From Glandiceps talaboti (lineage: Eukaryota > Hemichordata > Enteropneusta > Spengelidae): a stretch of DNA of 64,000 bases. The stretch spans positions 3,410,001 to 3,474,000 of the forward strand of contig NC_135566.1 in NCBI RefSeq assembly GCF_964340395.1. The letters are read 5' to 3'. Position 1 is the first letter of the stretch; each line of letters opens with the position of its first letter. This document shows positions 43,783 to 64,000 of the stretch, in pieces. A program made the position numbers and the translations under genes. Under the pieces are notes generated by a model. That model saw only the letters and a program-made list of their open reading frames with translations. It was not told the DNA's origin and searched no databases.

Positions 43783-46180
43783 TGTAAGATTTTAAAGTAA
43801 AAGTAATAATATACTACTATCAATAAAATACTGTTTTTAAATTAAACTGTCAGTGATTGTGAATCAATGTGATTCCAGTAAGTAATCAGTTAACTATTGA
43901 AAGTACTCATCAACTCAAAGACGTGTGACAGAGAAGACACTTACTAGGTAAATCAATGTATGACATACCTAGTATTGAGATACTGTAGTGTTACAAGAAG
44001 GACTTTATTTGTTATAACTTATAGTTTTCAGTTCCACACATTACATCCAGTGATGCTTTAAGATATTATCACTACATTTTATCATTGTCAATTCTCAAAC
44101 AATTTCTGAAAAAATGGAAATTCATTGAATGAAATGAAGTTGTTAGATTATACACCCTGAACCAAACCAAGGGTTTTTCTTTCGGATCCTGGAATTGTCG
44201 GATTCCATGATATCGGTCTCAGATTGTTTCCCACGAACGCCACTTTACTATGGTGGCCGGTTGAGGACTATCTTTATCGGTAAACTTGCCATAATCATTT
44301 CCTTTTACAACGATAGAAGTCCCAATGTTCATATTATGGCAACGTGTGTTTGAGGTTCACGGCAGATATTACCCATTCATATTAAAGTATATTCAATGTA
44401 TACTCCATGTCCCACACACGAAGCAAGTACAATTATTTCAAGACCAATTTCCAACACTTTCAACGCGATTTTTTGTCGCTATTTTGAGAGGATAAATCTG
44501 GAGTTTGTTGAGCACACAGGCAAGCTGTCAGACTTCTATCAAGCCACTGTTTGATTGGGCAAGACAAAAAATATCTCCCGCTAACAACAGTGGATAGCAA
44601 CAGACTGCAGACACACCGTGGGGACTAATTGCGAAGACCAACTGGACCAAAGTAACAGCCAATGTCGTCAATTCCATTCTTTCCCGCTTCTTGGCAAAAT
44701 TTAGATCGGGGGGGGGGGCTTGTTATTGGCTATACCCTACATTTGTCGAGTCTCTAGTCTAGGCAAATTGGGAATTAATAACTTATATTGACTTGATTTT
44801 TAAAAATACGCTTAGTATAAAATGAGAAGTTCACAGACTTCTTCATTCACATTTTCCCGCTTAAAAATTTGAACAAATGTCTTATTATTGAAACTTTTTA
44901 AAATCTTCAATTTTATTTTTTGGGTTGAAACAATAGGCACAAACTCTATTTTTTCAATGCGTTGTTTATTTTTGTTAGAAAATCGAATATTCAAATTTTA
45001 TTCACTAATGTTCGGTCGTGAAATATCGATGTGTTGCATTATAGTCTTTCCAGAGTATACGACGCGGCACAGAAATGATTCGTATTTCACATGTTATTGT
45101 GTATATATACTCTCTACGGTTTGATGATAAGGTGATCACAGTGTATTTGAAAATTTGAAGTGAATGACTTATCAACATTTTTATTTTGCATGCAAAATAT
45201 TCGACTTTAGTCTACCAATGCCGAGATAAAATAAATAAGCCACGAATTGAAAACTTTAGCAGTTTGCATGGTAATAAACAACATGGAAGTGCTCTAGCAA
45301 TTAATAATAATACATTAGAAGTGGATATCAACCCAACTACGCCAAATCGATCTACTCTCTTCGTTCAGTATCTTCTCAGTCCTTTTTAGCTCTTTTCGTT
45401 GGCCACTTTATATAACGTTTAGTAGCACGGCTATATGATACGTCCATTAATGACCGCCTTAGTCGGGAACTATTGTAAAAGATAGCCAGGGAGTTTTTTT
45501 TCATGTGTTTGCCATTGAAGGCCACGATAAGCAACGTCGATGAAAGTTCTTAAAATAGGTGATAAAATGCACTCTAAAGTGTAACTATGTTTTTGCCGAA
45601 TGTTATCGTTCATCCCTTTGCTAAATTGCATTATGAGTAGTAAGTATTCTTTGAATGAAATAAAGGGGAAGTGTAAAAGATACCATTTCATAGACCGTAC
45701 TACTGCAGACGACAGAATAGGTCGATGGGGCTTCTCTAAATATAGACGAAACAGCCACATTTATAGTAACACTGCTATTCTGAAGAATCTGTCATCTCTG
45801 TGCTATCGGGATAGCTGTGGAGTTGTGGCACTGTTGTTACCGAAAGTGTTAGTAACAGTCTGCATCCAAGTATGTCGCCAAGACTAAATTTCGTTGCATC
45901 CAAAATTTCAAATATATAGGCATAAGTCGCCGCTGTCTCTAACTGTACTGTGTCTCTTTCTCTGTATCTTACACTGTCTCTGTGTGCCTATCTCTATCTG
46001 TGTTTCTGTTTCATTGATTGTTTTTGTTTCTCTCACAATTTGCCTCTCCCTCCTCACTCCCCTAGGCCTCTATGTCTCTTTTTCTCTGTCTCTGCCTCTG
46101 TCTGTCTGCCTGTCTCTCTCTATTCTGTCTGTCTCTCAGACGCTGTCTCTAGACTGTCTCTGTCTCTATCTATATCTGTC
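43783..46180. other. Intergenic, no supported gene
   Basis: Short open frames (for example 45186-45389 and 45600-45887) show no domains. A G-run occurs at 44709-44718. From about 45930 the sequence grades into pyrimidine-rich TCTG/TC repeats. Confidence 0.4.
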
Positions 46181-47762
<1,582 letters not shown>

Positions 47763-48739
47763 TCACATGAGAATATGTGTACTGTATCTCTACATGTCTA
47801 CGTCTTCATAATAACCAATAGCATATTGGACATGATACTCCATAAGCTGCATATAACACACGTTCATTACATTTAATCAATTTGACTAAGTCTGAACTGA
47901 ATTCTCTTCGTCTATAAAATGATGAACTCGTGGAAGTTAAGTAAATGTTATAGTATTCGACTAATCAAACTTACATATAGCTTCATAGAGAACATTAAAA
48001 GGAAGGCAATAAATAGCATCCCTTTATCAGCTTTCCCCAGTAGTTGATGACACCATCACATACATAGCACGTGTTTTACTATGCCGGTTTGTGATAAGTC
48101 TCTCAGCTCATGGCTTTATCTCATCAGCTTCATCCCAAACTGATTTCTGTTTCTGTTCCCATCACGTAAATACATACCGAAGCTTCGGGATATATTAAGT
48201 TTAGCTCATACATCGTATTTATTGGTAGTCCTTCAGTGAAACGGTCGTCCGGCGTGACAGAAATGTCCTGTCACTTCCTGTGATCATATTTGATGTCGAT
48301 ATCGCTGTCATTTGGTGATAAATAATCATAATTATAATCATAACCATATTCGCAGCTGGACTTCGTTGATTAATAATTAACTATTTGATGACCAAATCGT
48401 TCAAAGATCTTCAAATACTGTAACCGTCAAATTTCAAGTCAAAGAGCATTGAAACAACATTGTCTTCTTCTCTTCAATAATTACGTATAGGATGGTATTA
48501 GTTTCGTCTGTAAGCCTTGCCGTATATTGTATTGAGGGTATAAGGACACAGAAGAACATTCATAAGAAGTACTAAATTCCGACAATTGTCAAATTATTTA
48601 ATGTTTGCAATCGGGGTTTTAAATTCATGAACCAAATCGAAGTTTGTTCTTCTTCTGCACTGAAGTCTGTTGAATAGTAATAATACGTAGTTGTGTATGA
48701 TGTCGAGTAATTAATTAAACGAGTTGTTCGCTACGGTGT

Positions 48740-49417
48740 AAATTTACGAGGGAAAACTTTATATAAAGACCTCTTTTTCAGTGAATTAAGTCAGCGCAAT
48801 ATGCCATAGAGACTACTTTTTTCGCTTGAATGACAGAATTATGAAAATGATAAACATCAACGACGGCGACTTGAGATAACCTAGTGCCATGGAGTGCGCT
48901 GACTTTTGACATCTGAACTTGTAGTGTAAGAACAACGCTGATTGGCTAATTTTATGTATAAGCTTTAGTACGTGTGATTAGTGTCAGTGGCTGAATTGAT
49001 TGTTCGCCAATAAGACGCTGATTGACATGTGTACTTAATGAGCATGGTCGGACAAGCCCCCTCAACTACCAATCACAGCCCGTGCCATCCCTTAATGTTT
49101 ACTGAACTGGGAAGGCCATGAGTTTCCAAATCTCGCCTCTTGTTTTCCTTACGTCTTCTTTCCCACACAATGAGATTGCGAGATATTACTTTGTATCCGC
49201 CGAACAATGGTTAAAAGGTGTTTGGTTTGCCTGGACTTATGTTTGCTGAGCTAACACTTATAGCGGTTATATAGCCCCATCGGTCCGAGTTGTTCTACAC
49301 CGTGTTGGAATCTACTTGACTACATCGTAACGGCGCGACTCTGTCATAGAAAAGCCCCTAACTCAAGTGGCTGCTGACTTGTTTTCATTTCCAAATCTGT
49401 CGTAGTTAGACAGCGGT
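48740..49417 (+). promoter_or_regulatory. Probable promoter and 5' UTR of the T-box gene
   Basis: A TATAAA at 48762-48767 and CpG-containing sequence towards 49417 precede the start codon. The ATG context (AGCGGTATGG) has G at -3 and G at +4. The exact transcription start and whether a non-coding exon exists cannot be told. Confidence 0.35.
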
Positions 49418-62828
<13,411 letters not shown>

Positions 62829-62832
62829 GTAA

Positions 62833-63830
62833 GTTTATCGGTTTTTATCTCGATAAAGTTAACGGTTATCAGATATTTACCTCGATAAACTGAATTACAT
62901 AGTGGCAGAGTGCCATCGATGTGACATTAACTACCCATGTACATGATATAGCCCAGTGAGCTCAAAATGGCATCGTTTCAATTAATTGATATCAGAGATT
63001 TACCTCGATAAATTGAATGGTTATCTGGGTTTTACTTTGATAAAGTGAAGTTATTAGATATTTACTTTGATAAAGCGAAGAGTTAATAAACATTTACTTC
63101 CGATAAAGTGAAGAGTTATCAAATGGATAACTTCGATGAATGAATGGTTATTAAATATGTACTTCGATAAAACGAATGGTTATCTTGGATTTACTTCGAT
63201 AAAGGGAAGGGTTGTTAAATATTTACTTCGATAAAATGATGGTCATCAAAGATTTGCCTCAAATAAAGTAAACGTGTATCCGAGATTTACTTCAATAAAC
63301 TGAGGGTTTTCAAATATGTACATCAATGAAATGTATGGTATCAAAGGTTTACTCAAGGGTTATCATAGATTTACTACAATGAAGTGACTGGTTAATAAAT
63401 ATCTACTTTGATAAAGTGAAATAGTATTTAAAAGTTTTCCTTCCATGAAGTGAATGGTTATCAAATATTAACCGTTCCTTCGGTAAAATGAATCATCGGT
63501 TCTCGAAGAGGTACTTCGATAAAGGGAAGGATTATCGAAGATTTGTTTCGGAAAAGCGAATAGTTATCAAATATTTACTTCGATAAATTGAAGTGTTATG
63601 GAAGATTAACTGCCATAATATGAAGTGCTACTTACTTCGATAGATTGAAGGATTATCACAGATTTACTTCGATAAAATGAAACTGTATTTAAAAGATTAA
63701 CCTCGATATCGTGAAAACTTATCAAAGGTTTAGTTTGAATAGTAAGTGAACAAACGATTAATAAATACTGGCCGCGATATATAGATTGAACCGATGATCA
63801 TCAAAGATTACCTCGACAAAGGGAATGATA
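62833..63830. repeat. Degenerate ~32-bp tandem repeat (TTACTTCGATAAAGTGAA-like)
   Basis: About 25-30 diverged units with the cores TTACTTCGATAAA and GAANGGTTATCAAA fill intron 5 of the T-box gene from immediately after the exon 5 donor. Period varies between about 28 and 38 bases. Confidence 0.85.
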
Positions 63831-64000
63831 CTTTGATACTCCTGAATAGCTTTCAAAGTTATAAAGAAGTATTTTTATTCACCACGTATTCAGTCATATC
63901 ATATTTGTGCAGTAACTAAGGAGATTGCGATGGATCTTGGTCCAATATTTCCTCAAGGAATACACAGGGGCCGTTTAGATTGTCGTTTTCTTACGGCAAA

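Overview
The window is animal (eukaryotic) DNA. Its coding information is cut into short exons with GT-AG boundaries. The exons are separated by AT-rich introns full of microsatellites, minisatellites and MITE-like hairpin elements. The two recognisable genes and the repeat content suggest an invertebrate bilaterian, probably marine (lophotrochozoan or invertebrate deuterostome). I cannot name the species from the sequence.

Layout. (1) 1-482: last exon of an unidentified + strand gene, preceded by a dispersed repeat. (2) 2976-34633: a complete + strand gene of 30 exons whose conceptual protein is about 1582 residues. It is a sulfonylurea-receptor-type ABC transporter (SUR, ABCC8/ABCC9 class), the regulatory subunit of ATP-sensitive K+ channels. 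Exon phases match at every junction, and the order is TMD0, L0, TMD1, NBD1, linker, TMD2, NBD2. (3) 34634-49417: a long intergenic region with 3'-UTR-like sequence, dispersed repeats, a CpG-containing candidate first exon near 40.2-40.5 kb and several large microsatellites. On the minus strand at about 42831-42878 it holds a hammerhead-ribozyme-like motif inside a small element bounded by (TA)n tracts. (4) 49418 to beyond the window: the 5' five coding exons of a T-box transcription factor of the Tbx1/Tbx10 class. It has an eh1-like motif near its N terminus and most of the T-box; the rest lies to the right of the window.

The most unusual non-coding structures are the hammerhead-like element, two introns whose authentic 5' splice site sits at the start of a tandem array that repeats the splice site, a 21-copy 46-bp array carrying a tRNA A-box-like sequence, and several palindromic MITE-like families, most of them inside the SUR gene's introns. 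No Kir6 (KCNJ8/11) gene, the usual channel partner and human genomic neighbour of SUR genes, is visible in the window. Repeat-encoded open frames (poly-Pro/His, Ser-Leu, Arg-Glu, Tyr-Ile-Lys-Phe) were not annotated as genes.
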